A stretch of 64,000 bases of DNA from Antedon bifida. Its lineage: Eukaryota; Echinodermata; Crinoidea; Comatulida; Antedonidae. The position numbers were made by a program, and so were the translations under genes. This document shows, piece after piece, positions 40,601-52,200 of this stretch; the first letter of the stretch is position 1; each line of letters opens with the position of its first letter. Location of the stretch: assembly GCA_963402885.1 (NCBI GenBank), contig OY727101.1, positions 18,328,417 to 18,392,416 on the forward strand, read 5' to 3'. A model generated the notes under the pieces. The model made no database searches. It had not been told where the DNA came from and worked only from the letters and a program-made list of their open reading frames with translations.

Positions 40601-43230
40601 TTTTATACAAAATTACACAATCAGTTAAACGAAACCTCTTTTACATTGTGGTCCTGTCTTAAATACAAAATAGTTTTGTGAAAAGAAATGAGATCGATAT
40701 TTTGATTTAAATAAGACAATTATTGTTGGAGAAGAATGTTTAATTTCAGTTGGTGGGTTATTCCATTTTTAGCGCCTGCAACTAAATGACTAAATGTTTG
40801 TTTCTGTTTCAGTTCAGTGTTCCATGGATAGAAATATTTTGTTCTTCGCCAGTTCTAGCCCTCACACTGTGTATGGTGACTTTTGAATTCGGATGCTATA
40901 CACTTCTTTCCGAAATGCCGTTGTTTTTCACTCATGTTCTTGGGTACAGCTTAGAAACGGTAGGTTTCTAAAACGGTACTGTCTCTAGTATACATCATTA
41001 TTTGGCCTGTATCAAGGCACGTTCCATGATACAGCATTACATATTGTGTTAATTCTGTATCGAGATTATTTGTAAGGTTACGTTAAATACATGTGGCATT
41101 TTCGTATATAATACTTGTGATACATGCGCTGTTGTACTGTACCATACTGCACTATAGTACGTAAAGGCAGCTATAGCAGTAAAATACAATATTTGTATTA
41201 CCAACTATTCCGATATGATACATCTTATTTGTATCATGTCAGGTTTTATGGCCGACGTGTCTGTCGCAAACATTAAATGTCAATTAGTCGTATACATTCA
41301 TCTGAATGATGGATGGAAACTAATCCTGTTTTAAAGCACCTTTAGCTGATCCTATCATTGACCCATCACTACGATATTTGGACATATCACTATCATATTT
41401 GGGCACATCACGCACCGTTTTTTGCTAACCTAGTTTGATAGTGTAGACAGAGCTTAAGTGGGGAATGCAAATGTTTACGAAATAATACTTTTATTTCAGT
41501 ATAATTTCCTTTTTTAAGGCTGGCCTTTTGACATTGGTAGCAAACATAATCCAGTTTGGCATAAAATTCACATGTGGATTCATAGCCGATGTTATTATTA
41601 ATCGTTCATATCTCAGCGTCCGAAGTACAAGGAAGATGTTTGTGGCAATAAGTGAGTTGAAATGATTTATATAGGGCTTAACATGTGTGGAGTATCTAAG
41701 CTGTTAGGTAAATATAGCGTGATATGGTCGTCACAAAACCAATCTTTTCAGTCGATTAAGTAATTCGCAAAGATTTTGAAAATCGCGGCTTCAAGCTAAT
41801 GAAATCTAGACATTGCTGAGACAAAATTATCGAAGTACCTTAATAATGACTGATCAGAAACGTTAAATTGTATTTTATGTGTTATATATATCGATACAAA
41901 AAAGTAACTTCAATAATCAATGTGTATGTTTTTTTTCAACAGCTCTCGGCGTATCATCATTTTTTCTAATTCTATTGAATTATTTCGATAACAATCACGT
42001 GACAGTTACCGTTGTTCTAGTGACGATAGTGTATTCCATATATGGATTTGACGTCGCTGGAATATTTTCGAATCCTATGGATCTCTCACCACCATTTGCT
42101 GGAATCATTTCTGGATTAATGTTGACAGCATCCAGTATTACTGGTTTTATCGGGCCATTAGTTCTTGGAACAATTATTAAAGATGAGGTAAATCTTCCTC
42201 ATGACGGCCTAAACTATGGCGCTCCAAGCTGAATAAATGACAGCTTGGCGCGCCATACTAAACAGAACCGTCTATGTCTGTAATCCGACTTCAATCGCCC
42301 CGGGCCTCTGAGAAAGTGAATAAGCATATTACATATTCAGTTAGCGGCGATAACAACTTAATTATTGTGTTCAGTGGCGTAACATAGAGACCTGAAGCCC
42401 ATGGTTTAGGAACCCTAAGTGGCCCTCCAACGCTGGAGGCTTCGGGCTTTTTTAGACGTTTTCGACATATTTTAATGCCTATTTTTCCTAGCTCTGGGCA
42501 CTCCTCAGTGGCCTCCATAAGCTCCGAGGCCCCTGGGTTAGCCAGTGAGTGCTCATAGCACTCACTGACTGTGTTCGTCAATTACCGGGTAACGTTTTAA
42601 ACTCCTTAGGAATCCAGTAATCACTGGTTATGTAATAGTTTGATCCAGTAATCACTGGTTATGTAATAGTTTGATCCAGTAATCACTGGTTATGTCGTCA
42701 TCAGCGATGTGGAGACGCGGGAATTGTGTCGTAAATAAGGCTATTTTAAGCACATTATCAAGTTCAAGTTCAAGTTCAAATAAACATTTATTTCTTTCAT
42801 ATTCATATTTAAGTAAAACATTATAATTTCTGATATTTTATATATTTTTTAGAGTTATAATAAAGTAAATCATAATGTATGAAAAAGGTGATTCAGTTGA
42901 AAATGAAAGAGGCAAAAAACCCAAGAAAGTTATCTATCAATTGGAAAAAAAAAAATCCAACTGAAAACTTGTATATTGGGAAGCCATTTAATACTTTACG
43001 GTATTCAAAGTTAAATTAACAAAATTATTTTATTACAGAACACGCTTCAGAAATGGAACGTATTTTTTGCAGTCGTTGCTGGTGTTCATATATTCGGACT
43101 TTTGGTTTTTCTAGCGTTCGCACAAGGCGAAGAGCAAGAGTGGTCGAAAAACGCAAAAGTATATGAAGGCGAAAGCTTAGCTTTAATTCGACGTGCAGAA
43201 AAACAACAGAACAGACATGTAACAGAGTAG
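37672..43230 (+). CDS. SLC17-family (sialin/VGLUT-like) organic anion transporter, copy 1, 481 aa
   Basis: Nine exons: 37672-37851, 38471-38704, 39234-39321, 39428-39523, 40398-40528, 40813-40959, 41519-41651, 41943-42187 and 43039-43230; 1,446 nt, all in phase. It is a 12-helix MFS protein with an N-terminal helix YCMRMNLNIAMTVMV (the conserved R-x-N of SLC17) and a lumenal loop with NNIT and NTTT glycosylation sequons. It also has GSFYIGYTIMPIPGGWLAGQIGGKR (family motif) and PNERS after TM4. SLC17 members use membrane potential or proton/sodium gradients to move organic anions or phosphate. The substrate here is unknown because several family residues differ: RILDGLGQG instead of an Glu-rich form, and TPGAYVLISKW without the usual His. 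The last exon differs from copies 2-4. Confidence 0.92.
37905..38032. repeat. Dispersed repeat H
   Basis: ttttggcacatatggcgttt and tacagacttggggcaagtct blocks in intron 1 of SLC17 copy 1, same strand as the 3,860 copy. Confidence 0.62.
38754..39165. repeat. MITE family C-like element, expanded or with an insertion
   Basis: The right end GTCGCTAGTGGGAACCAAGC is clear. The putative left end (aacttggtttccatgcaacg) is about 400 bp upstream. The interior has gcgttacattacgttacgtt repeats and unrelated sequence, so the two ends may belong to different insertions. It lies in intron 2 of SLC17 copy 1. Confidence 0.5.
39710..39811. repeat. AGTCGCG-bounded repeat, third copy
   Basis: Ends gcagtcgcgtgct and agagtcgccgctgcacccga with core accgaccgaccatccgacca, in intron 4 of SLC17 copy 1. 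Confidence 0.68.
40060..40205. repeat. Diverged inverted-repeat element (tagaatctatgtta family)
   Basis: Shares atagaatctatgttat, gatacagattctacgtggga, caagct and cgctcgtctgtgtagattgg with the reverse strand of about 32,860-33,010 in PHF10 intron 6. Weaker matches occur near 23,140-23,230. It is noncoding. Confidence 0.55.
41330..41457. repeat. MITE family 1 copy in SLC17 copy 1, intron 6
   Basis: Right end TAGTTTGATAGTGTAGACAG is intact and the left end is degraded. The same element, with the same variant 'gctaacctag', begins in copy 4 at 63,961 on the opposite strand. This shows the two copies share an insertion. Confidence 0.8.
42372..42560. repeat. MITE family B copy in SLC17 copy 1, intron 8
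   Basis: CAGTGGCGTAACATAGAG left end, aaccctaagtggccctccaa interior shared with 23,284, altered right end. It is absent from the matching intron of copies 2-4. Confidence 0.72.
42612..42696. repeat. 31-bp minisatellite, about 2.7 units
   Basis: atccagtaatcactggttat followed by gtaatagtttg recurs at 42,612, 42,643 and 42,674. It lies in intron 8 of SLC17 copy 1 only. Confidence 0.88.
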
Positions 43231-43916
43231 TAGTCAATATACCATTTATAAAGAAGGGTTTAAAATATATACATTGAGACCTGTTGGAAAAGGGTATAGG
43301 AAGGTCTAAGAAAGTCATAAAAGTCTTGTTCGTCTTTTAAAACTTTGAAAGGGGAGGGGCGGTGCCGACTCGCCCTCGATAAATTCGCGTCTTTGACTGT
43401 GGCGTAAATAGGTGGCTATACATTCTGTTTGTAGCCTAAGCCTATTTATTTTTACCGTTTTATTTTTCAACGTTTTCGTTGATGAGATTACGTAGTGCAT
43501 GCGTCCGTATAGACCCCTTTTTATGTCAGTATTAGTTTGAGTTGTGTCCCGTTTAGCTCAAGTATTCGTATGACACGCCATGTGTGCAAAAATATGTATT
43601 TTTAACCACATTTAAACGAAATTTAAACCACTAAATGCGTTCTTATACACGCTAAAAACACACGGTAAAATAGTGATTACTAACAACCTATGTGTCCCGG
43701 ATGTATAAATGCTATTTAAATTACCCAAATCTTGGATCTCAGCCAAGTTAGCATGCATGTAAAATGTAACACAAATAAATACACAACGTAACAAACGTAT
43801 CAATTTCTATAAATGCAAATTATATAATTTAATCCAATTATAAACTTTTGAATAAGTGTATACAAAACTATTGCAATTAGCATCGAACGAGTCAACTATA
43901 TTAAAGTCAGTTAGCT

Positions 43917-44039
43917 AGACTATCAAACTTGATGTGAACAAATGTGATTTGCCCATATATGGACACGTTGATGTCATATCACTACCATATTTGGGCACAT
44001 CACATTTTTTTGATCAAACTAGTTAGTAGACAGAGCTTA
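43917..44039. repeat. MITE family 1 copy in unit 1 flank
   Basis: gactatcaaacttgatgtga at the left and gatcaaactagttagtagac at the right with the family core. Both outermost ends are trimmed. Counterpart at 53,787-53,909; missing in unit 3. Confidence 0.78.
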
Positions 44040-44324
44040 GAGTCAGATTGACAAAAAAATATCTATATAAATCCACAAATATATACGTGTAAAAATATAA
44101 TTATACTATATATAATAAAATATTAGGAATGTATTTTTTACAATGTTTTGACATTTTAAGATCGGATGTACTTGCACTTAAATAGATAATTACATTTTAA
44201 CGTAAGTAGACTAAGGGCGTCGATTTCGCATCATCATCATGTTTAAGGTAGGCATTGAATCCGTTTTATTATAAAGTGTTTATATAAGGAGACACTACAT
44301 ACAAACGTGTTTAAGATAGGCACA

Positions 44325-44465
44325 TCTAGACTTGCCCCAAGTCTGTATTTAAGTTGTCAATGTTATGTTTTTTCACCAGATCAAGATTATACGTATGAAA
44401 CGCCATATGTGCCAACATATTCATCTTTTTAATAATTTGAAACGCCGTCGAGAACCAAGACAAGG
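44325..44465 (-). repeat. Dispersed repeat H, opposite strand
   Basis: cttgccccaagtctgtattt and tatgaaacgccatatgtgcc blocks. The unit 2 counterpart is at 54,190-54,325; unit 3 lacks it. Confidence 0.6.
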
Positions 44466-46204
44466 CACTGCATACCGCTTGGTTATCATAAGATGTTTAA
44501 GGTAGGTACTATAGGTCTATCGTCCAATTGTTTATCATACAAATGTAGCACTGTTATACCATTGGTCAGGCAAGTGTCTAATGTATAAGGCGTCCATATG
44601 AGGATCACATGCCTTACTGTAGTAATAAAGTAGCCTAGTAGTTATGTCACTAATTCCTCCATGAGGGGTTGTACATATTGTTGTACTTATATTTGCAAGT
44701 CTACCGCTTCAAACTAAACTAATTCATGTTATTTGATTGGACGATTGTGATTCACTTGGCGTACATTATGACGTACTATTTAACGATCGTGGAATAGTAA
44801 TTGTTTTCGTGTAAGGAAAAAATATTATTTTCGTACGAAAAAAGAAAAATCTGCGTGAAATTCAATAGCAGCATCTGTTGCTCAGCGTCTGTTGTCGAAC
44901 CATGGAGGTATAAAACCATACCTCCATGATCGAACGGAAGCAACGGCATGCACGACGCGATCTCTCAAGATACAAGATAACTTTATTGTCAAATAATTCA
45001 ACGAAAGATTTGAAATTGGTTTTTGTCATGGCAACTTAATATAAAAATAGAATAAAATCAGTAAAATGTTAGAACACAAAGTAAAATACACAGTACAGTA
45101 ACAATATACAGATAAAAATGCATATACAGGATTTACAAAATACAAAAATTAATCATAAGAGGATAAATGCGATTAGGTGTTCCCAGATGTTCGAAGATAC
45201 AATTATTTCAGAACAATGGCAATGACAAGAATATATTCATTCAATTCATTCAAAGTGACATTTATTTATTTCAATAAAGACAGTTAAACAAGATGAAAGT
45301 AAAAATAAATGAACGATAACAGTTGAAGAAGGCAATTTAAAAAAAAAACCATAATGCTTGTGGGTGACATGCCAAAAAAAGAATAAACCAAAAAAACAAA
45401 AACCAAAAAATATCAAATGCATAACATAGGTAAACTGTCGTCTTCTGGTAAACATATTTATTTATTTATCAAGTTTACAATAGATAAATAAGAGGCATAA
45501 TATATAATAAAAATGTTAGATGTTATATAAAATAGAATTTCATCTTTCACCGAATGAAAATATTACCATCGTACTCATAAACATTCATACTTTGTATACT
45601 ATACCCCAACTGTAAACACAACATTGGATAGTTTGATCTCCCCGAGGTTTAAAAAAAAATCCCGTAAAATCTCTAAAATGGCTATCCAGGGAAGGAGTCG
45701 GGATATAAATTATATACGGAATTTAATTATTCTTAAAGCGTTTGTTTTTGGTTTAAAATTATTTATTTTAATTTCATGCAATGCGATTTTGTATCCAATT
45801 ATCAGTGATGTATCTCCACATACTACATAAAGGTATGCCCAGTATCACTATAGGAATATTTGGTAATAATCTAATTTGTATCACATGTGTGCGGTATCAT
45901 GTAAGTTTAGGTTAAGGATTATGGTATGGTATATTACTATGAGATACATGTGGAACCATGCGATGTTGCAGATGTTGTAATAAAAAAAATGTCCTATATA
46001 CTGGAGAAATCTAGATACATTAAGAGTAAACCAGTCAGATTTAGAAGCAGGCAAACGATTTACAAAGTGCCGCACTTTGCGGCGGTCGGAAAGTCTCTCC
46101 GTGCCAAACTCCCCCACCAAGGCATTATAAGTCAGCCTAATACATATAGGAAAACTTATTGTTTATTTACCTTCAAATCAGAGACAATATTAAATTTATA
46201 ATAA

Positions 46205-49200
46205 TTACTCTTTTATTGAACCATTCTGTTTTGATGTGCGAATTAAGGCTATCGTTTCGTCTTCATGTACTTTACTAGCGTTTTTCGACCACTCTTGCTC
46301 TTCGCCTTGTGCGAACGCTAGATAAACCAAAAGTCCGAATATTTGAATACCAGCAACTACTGCAAAAAATACGTTCCATTTCTGAAGCGTGTTCTGTAAT
46401 AAAATAATTAGGCTAATTTAAATTTGAACGGTGAGCAATAAAGCGATGGATACTATTAAGATTATATAATAATAGTAATTATAATAACATTTCAATGACG
46501 AGTTGTTATCACACAAAATCATGACCAGTAGTTAGCTAATAAAACTAAGACATAGGCATATTGACATAATTTATTTAAAAACAATTTAGGCCTAATGTAT
46601 TGTTTGAAGGTATAGGCCTAAATGATGCAATATCCCTGGCGTAGTTTGTTCATAAACATTTACCTCATCGTTAATAATTGTGCCAAGAACTAATGGCCCG
46701 ATAAAACCAGTAATACTGGATGCTGTCAACATTAATCCAGAAATGACCCCAGAAAATGGTGGTGAGAGATCCATAGGATTCGAAAATATTCCAGCAGCGT
46801 CAAATCCATATATGGAATACACAATCGTCACTAGAACAACGGTAACTGTCACGTGATTGTTATCGAAATAATTCAATAGAATTAGAAAAAATGATGATAC
46901 GCCGAGAGCTGTTGAAAAAAAAACATACACATTGATTATTCAAGTTACCTTTTCAAAGAGTTATGATTGCTTGGTACGTAAATATTTTGAGTAGCCTATG
47001 TTTTCTACACACTCGATACAATTCTTAGTGGGTAGTAAACACTCACTGCAGGAAAACAAGAATAAAATAGACCACTGTAATTTAGAGGAGAATGTAAACG
47101 AAATGTGCAATGTGTCACAAGCAGCACACACATCGGACATTTTGTATCATTAATGAAAATGTGACATTGCCACTTTAACAGTGTGTTGGACGTTTCGAGG
47201 TTCGAATCCAACTCCCGCCGCATTGCTTGTATCCTTTAGGCAAGATACTTTACTTACGTTTGCCTCTCTCCACCCAGGTGACGTGTATAAATGGGAACCC
47301 GGTTAGATCAAGACACAACTTTGCGCTGATTACTAGCTGCATTATGGGAGTATGTTTCCATACGTGTTTGATCAGGAAAAAATTACTGGGGTAATAATGT
47401 TCAGCGCTTAGAGGTTTCACAACATTAGGCGCTATATAAATCCAGGATATTATTATTAACAATATTCTAGCATACAGTGTTAACATATAGGCCTACTGCA
47501 ATTTGGAAGAGAGAGAAGACTCACTTATCGCCACAAACATCTTTCTTGTACTTAGTACGCTGAGATATGAACGGTTAACAATACCATCGGCTATGAATCC
47601 ACATGTGAATTGGATGCCAAATTGGAGTAGATTCGCTATGAGTGTCAGAAAGCCAGTCTAAAAATAATGTTCAGTTATTGTTGATTTTAGGAAGCGTAAC
47701 TATGTTTATTAATTCTATACAGGTCATATACAAAATATCTTCTGCCTTTGGTATTCATAAACCTTCCAGACCAACTGTCCATCCCCTCCCCACTCAGGAC
47801 ACGTATACACATAAATAGTTCACTCGTGGTAGGCATACTCCACAGTTTTCGAAACCTACCGTTTCCAAGCTGTACCCAAGAACATGAGTGAAAAACAACG
47901 GCATGTCGGAAAGAATTGTATACAATCCAAACTCAAAAGTCACTATACAAATAATCAGTGCCTGAACTGGTGTGGAACACAATATTTCTATCCATGGAAC
48001 ATTCTGCAAAACAAAGATTAAAAGAATATAATGCTGTTCTGTAGAACATGACAGCGATTGTCACTATGGTTTTGGACACATCGATCGGATATGTAAACAT
48101 ATACAAATTATTAAGTGATTAAGCCTACCCTTTTCTGTTCGGTTTGATTCAAAGCCAAATGAATGTGTTCTCTTTCGTTGATCGATAAGAACGGGTGCAC
48201 ACTGGGAGACTCATAGATCAGTGTCAACCATACAAGTGTCCAAACAGCTCCAGTAATACCTATTAAATATAAAATAATAAAGCATAGGTAAATAACAGAG
48301 TACTAACGAGTTTTGTTAAGATAGCTTTATTAGGCTGTCATGTGCCTAAATATGGTGGTGATATGCCCAAATTTGGTAGAGAAGTGTAAATTTTTGGATT
48401 GGAACATTTTCTTCATATAGCTTACCATAAGAATAAAAAGAAAAGTGCCATCCGCTAAATATATCCGAAGAACACATCCACGCAGACAAATAGCTTGATA
48501 TAATTAAACCCATACACATTCCTAATAATGATAATAAAAAAAAACACATAGTCAAGCCTGTTCATAACTATAGAGTAATATTATTACCATAACCGAGAAT
48601 GGTGACAGTAAGACGTTCCGTCGGGTCTACGACGCTGTCTGAGTTTGCCCTAATTCTTTGTTCCCACTAGAGACGTTTGCGTTTACGTTCTTGTGTTACG
48701 TTCTAGTGAGAACCAAAGCTTAAGAAGAAAATCCAATATTGGAAGGAACCACACAGTGTGAAACATTTCACTAGTATATGGCGTAAAGGGTCTTTCACAC
48801 TTGTATCGTGTTTACGCGGCTACGCGCATATCGATTGGCGCATAGCCGCGTGGATCAAGTGTCATGAAAATGGTCTTTCACACCTAATCCGGCACGGTTC
48901 CGGTCCGTTTCGTTTTCACATCAAGCGGCCGCGTGGAGCGTCGTGGACCGCCGGAACCGTGCCGGATCATGTGTGAAAGACCCTTTAGACTGTCGTGGCT
49001 TTCGCAACTGATAAGGTACGGATTTAGAAATCTGGATTATACGTAGGCCTACCAGATAATGTAATTGACACCATTGTACTTCTTTCGTTCGGCATCGCCC
49101 ATTTGGAAATGAGAACGTAGGCTCCCGGTATCGCTATTCCCTGCAAAATGTAAAGTTTAATATTTTGGTATGTCTGTTACAAAACGACATATTTGATATA

Positions 49201-52200
49201 AAACAACTGTATAGTTATGTTACCCGCACTAGCAACATTTTTAAACCAGCAAAATGTGTTTACATAGACAAAAGCTTTTGAAGAGCTACTCTACATAGTT
49301 ACATATAATACACTTTATTTAGACACGAGACTGATGTGCATTACAACTTATATTGATGGTTTTTACACAAGTTCGTGATATTACAAAAAAAAAACCAACA
49401 CCATATAAATACGACAAAAAAGATAGAAAAAATTGAAAAGAAAAAAAGAGATAGGCCTAATGTTTCTATGCGAGTAGTAGTATGTTTCTTGCAACAAATT
49501 CCAAACTTATCAACAGTGTTGTTTCCAATCAGTTCGAAACTAACCTGTCCAAAACCATCAAGAATTCTCAGCGCAATCAGTAGATTAACACTGATAGCCG
49601 CTACCGCTGGAATAAACGAAGTCAGCAGAGAAGACCAGACAACTGCAATCGCAACAACGCGTTTGCCGCCAATTTGTCCTGCCAACCAACCCCCGGGAAT
49701 CGGCATGATGGTGTAACCAATGTAGAACGATCCAAGGATAAGCTGTTGTGTTTCAGTGTTCCAGTCAAATGTCTCTATCTACGAGGATGAAAAAACCCAT
49801 GTGTGAAATTGATTTGAAAAATTTCAACCGACATAAATAGAAACATACTAAAAACAATGAACGTAGGCCTACATCAGTACGGTATACAAGTAATTACTAG
49901 GTATTATTTGCATTGATTAATCACCGTAAAGCACTGTCTACACTATCAAACTTATAGTTTGACAAAAAAATGTGATGTGCCCAAATATGGTAGTGATATG
50001 CTTAAATATGGTAGTGATATGACATCATCATGTCCATATATGGGCACATTACATACAGTTTGATAGTGTAGACACAGGGCCGTAGCCAGGATCTGTCAAG
50101 TGGGGTTCGGACACTAAGTATTTGGGTCACTGCCCCGCGTCTGAGGCGAATTTTGTTAAATGACACCCCTTCCCCTTGATGGCCGGAAATGGTACTCTCA
50201 CACATAACATTTATGATAAATGGCACCTCTAATTGGCCGGAAAAAACACTCTCATGCAGCATGCTACCATTGAACAAAACGATCGTACTTTTTTCCTCAT
50301 CCTCACACACGTGGACTATTTAAAGGACGATGACATTTGTTGTCGTATGTTATATGCGCGTGCTCTGTGTGCGGAACCATTGTTCGATTGTTTGATCATT
50401 CACTCGGTATTTTGTTTTGCGTTCAAGTTACAAGCCCCAAAAAAAGCACAATTTGGGTGAGAAGGCAAATTCAATGCTTATTATAGCCAGGGGCGGACCC
50501 AGGCAGGCAACACCCTTAATTTCTTACTAAATGTTGTTTCTGCCACTAAATTAAAATTGAGTTCCATTTCATCGTATACAGTATCCATCCGGACCCGGAA
50601 CTTGATATGCTTAGTCGTAAAGTAGTTACCGAGTTGCAGTTCATTTTATCATTGTTGAATGTTTTGATATTAGCCTAATTGTTAAAACGACCTTCACAAC
50701 CAAAATATTTCTTTGTAATAACATTTATTTTAAATGGAACGCTACAAAAATAATCCTCTGTTTCATCAGAGCATGAATACCTAATAACCAGACAAGAACG
50801 TATCTTTGTTACGTTTTACTATCAATCCATTTTCAGGACACGCAAACAATATAGTAGTATAATAATAAAATTTTGATTGAATAGTGAGTGATTAGTTACA
50901 TTTTGACTTTGAATAAACCATTGGTAATTTACTGAAAATCCAAAATGAACTTGTGTTATAATACAAAAAAATTATTCAATCAAAGAAACGCTCTACTACA
51001 CATGAGAAATAGATCGTCGGTCGATAAACTTCTGACGACGACTAAAACGACGACAATCAGCTAAATGTTAGTGATTTTATTTCATCTCTGGCTTGTTACA
51101 TTTTTCATGACACATTACCGGACTTTCCCCTCCTTTCGCAATGAACGACAGTACAGATCTTCCCTATCTAGGCTGTGTATGTAGCATACTACGTTATTCA
51201 CAAATTACCCACGCATAGCAGTGTTACTAGAACCATCACAGATTACCTCTAATGGATCAATCATTCACACATGAATTAAAAAAATTCATCGACAAACGAA
51301 ATATAGCCTTATATATTCATTCCTTTTAAATATTAGGCATATTGCCAAGGCTAATAATCGATTTGTCCATAATTATTGTGTTTTTGCGGGGGTTTTCCAT
51401 AATCTAAGGCCAATTTTTAGGCCAAATTATAATTGTGCGTAGGCCTATAGTTTTGTATTTCCGATGCGTGTAGTACCCTATTTATCTTCATTTCCGTACG
51501 TTCGTAAATATGAGGCCGAATTTCCGTAGTAATTTATAGACGTTCCGAAATTTGAACCGTGTTATACCGGTAGCAGAGCAAAGTTTGCTTCTTTCTGCAA
51601 ATGTAAAATACCCTGCAACTCTTTAACTACTTTATGACTAAGCCTATCAAGTGCCGGGTCCGGATGGATATTGTATACGATGAAATGGGACTCAATTTTA
51701 ATTTAGTGGCAGAAACAACATTTAGTATGAAATTAAGGGTGTTGCCCGGGCCACTAGGGCAACACCCCTAGGTCCGCCCCAGTGGCCGTATTCACCAATC
51801 TCACTTAGGCTAAGGGAAATACTTACCCTTAAAATTTAAGAATTCCCTTAACAAAGGGAAACACTTAAGGGGTATTCACAAATGAGTTAAGGGATTCACT
51901 TACCTAAGGAAAACACTTAATTTAAGGGTAAAACTTAAGGGTAAAAATAATCATAAATATTCATGAGTTGTCCCATTGTCCAATCACAGAGGATTTAATT
52001 CCCCTATGGTCCAATCACTTTCCTCTCTAAAACTAATTTGCATATTTAAAAAAAGAGTAAGGGGTTGGGGGGACGGGGAGGATGAAGAGAAAAGTGTATG
52101 GACGATGATCAATAAAAAGAAAATGGCAGTCAAAACAAAAACAAGTAAATGAATATTAAACCTAGACTAATTTGTATGAGGATGAAGAAAAATAGGTCTA

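Larger units (their letters stand above)
43231..46204. other. Convergent intergenic region between SLC17 copies 1 and 2
   Basis: Holds copy 1's 3' flank, then from about 43,800 the start of the first tandem unit. That part includes a MITE (43,917), repeat H (44,325), a hairpin ccatggaggtat/ataccTCCATG at 44,900-44,931 and AT-rich sequence. The short open frames here are not conserved among units. No gene was recognised. Confidence 0.55.

Noticed and set aside
45926..46201. Plus-strand frame repeated in the three SLC17 3' flanks (also 55,795 and 62,506)
   Set aside because: The frames diverge in length and sequence between units through indels, so there is no sign of coding selection; repetition comes from the segmental duplication.
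49375..49716. 113-residue plus-strand frame over SLC17 copy 2 exon 2 (and 59,330-59,611 over copy 3)
   Set aside because: Antisense shadow of a verified transporter exon plus adjoining intron.
50233..50460. 75-residue frame in SLC17 copy 2 intron 1 with a longer relative at 60,117
   Set aside because: The two versions differ by frame-changing indels within a few hundred bases and lie in a transposon-rich intron.
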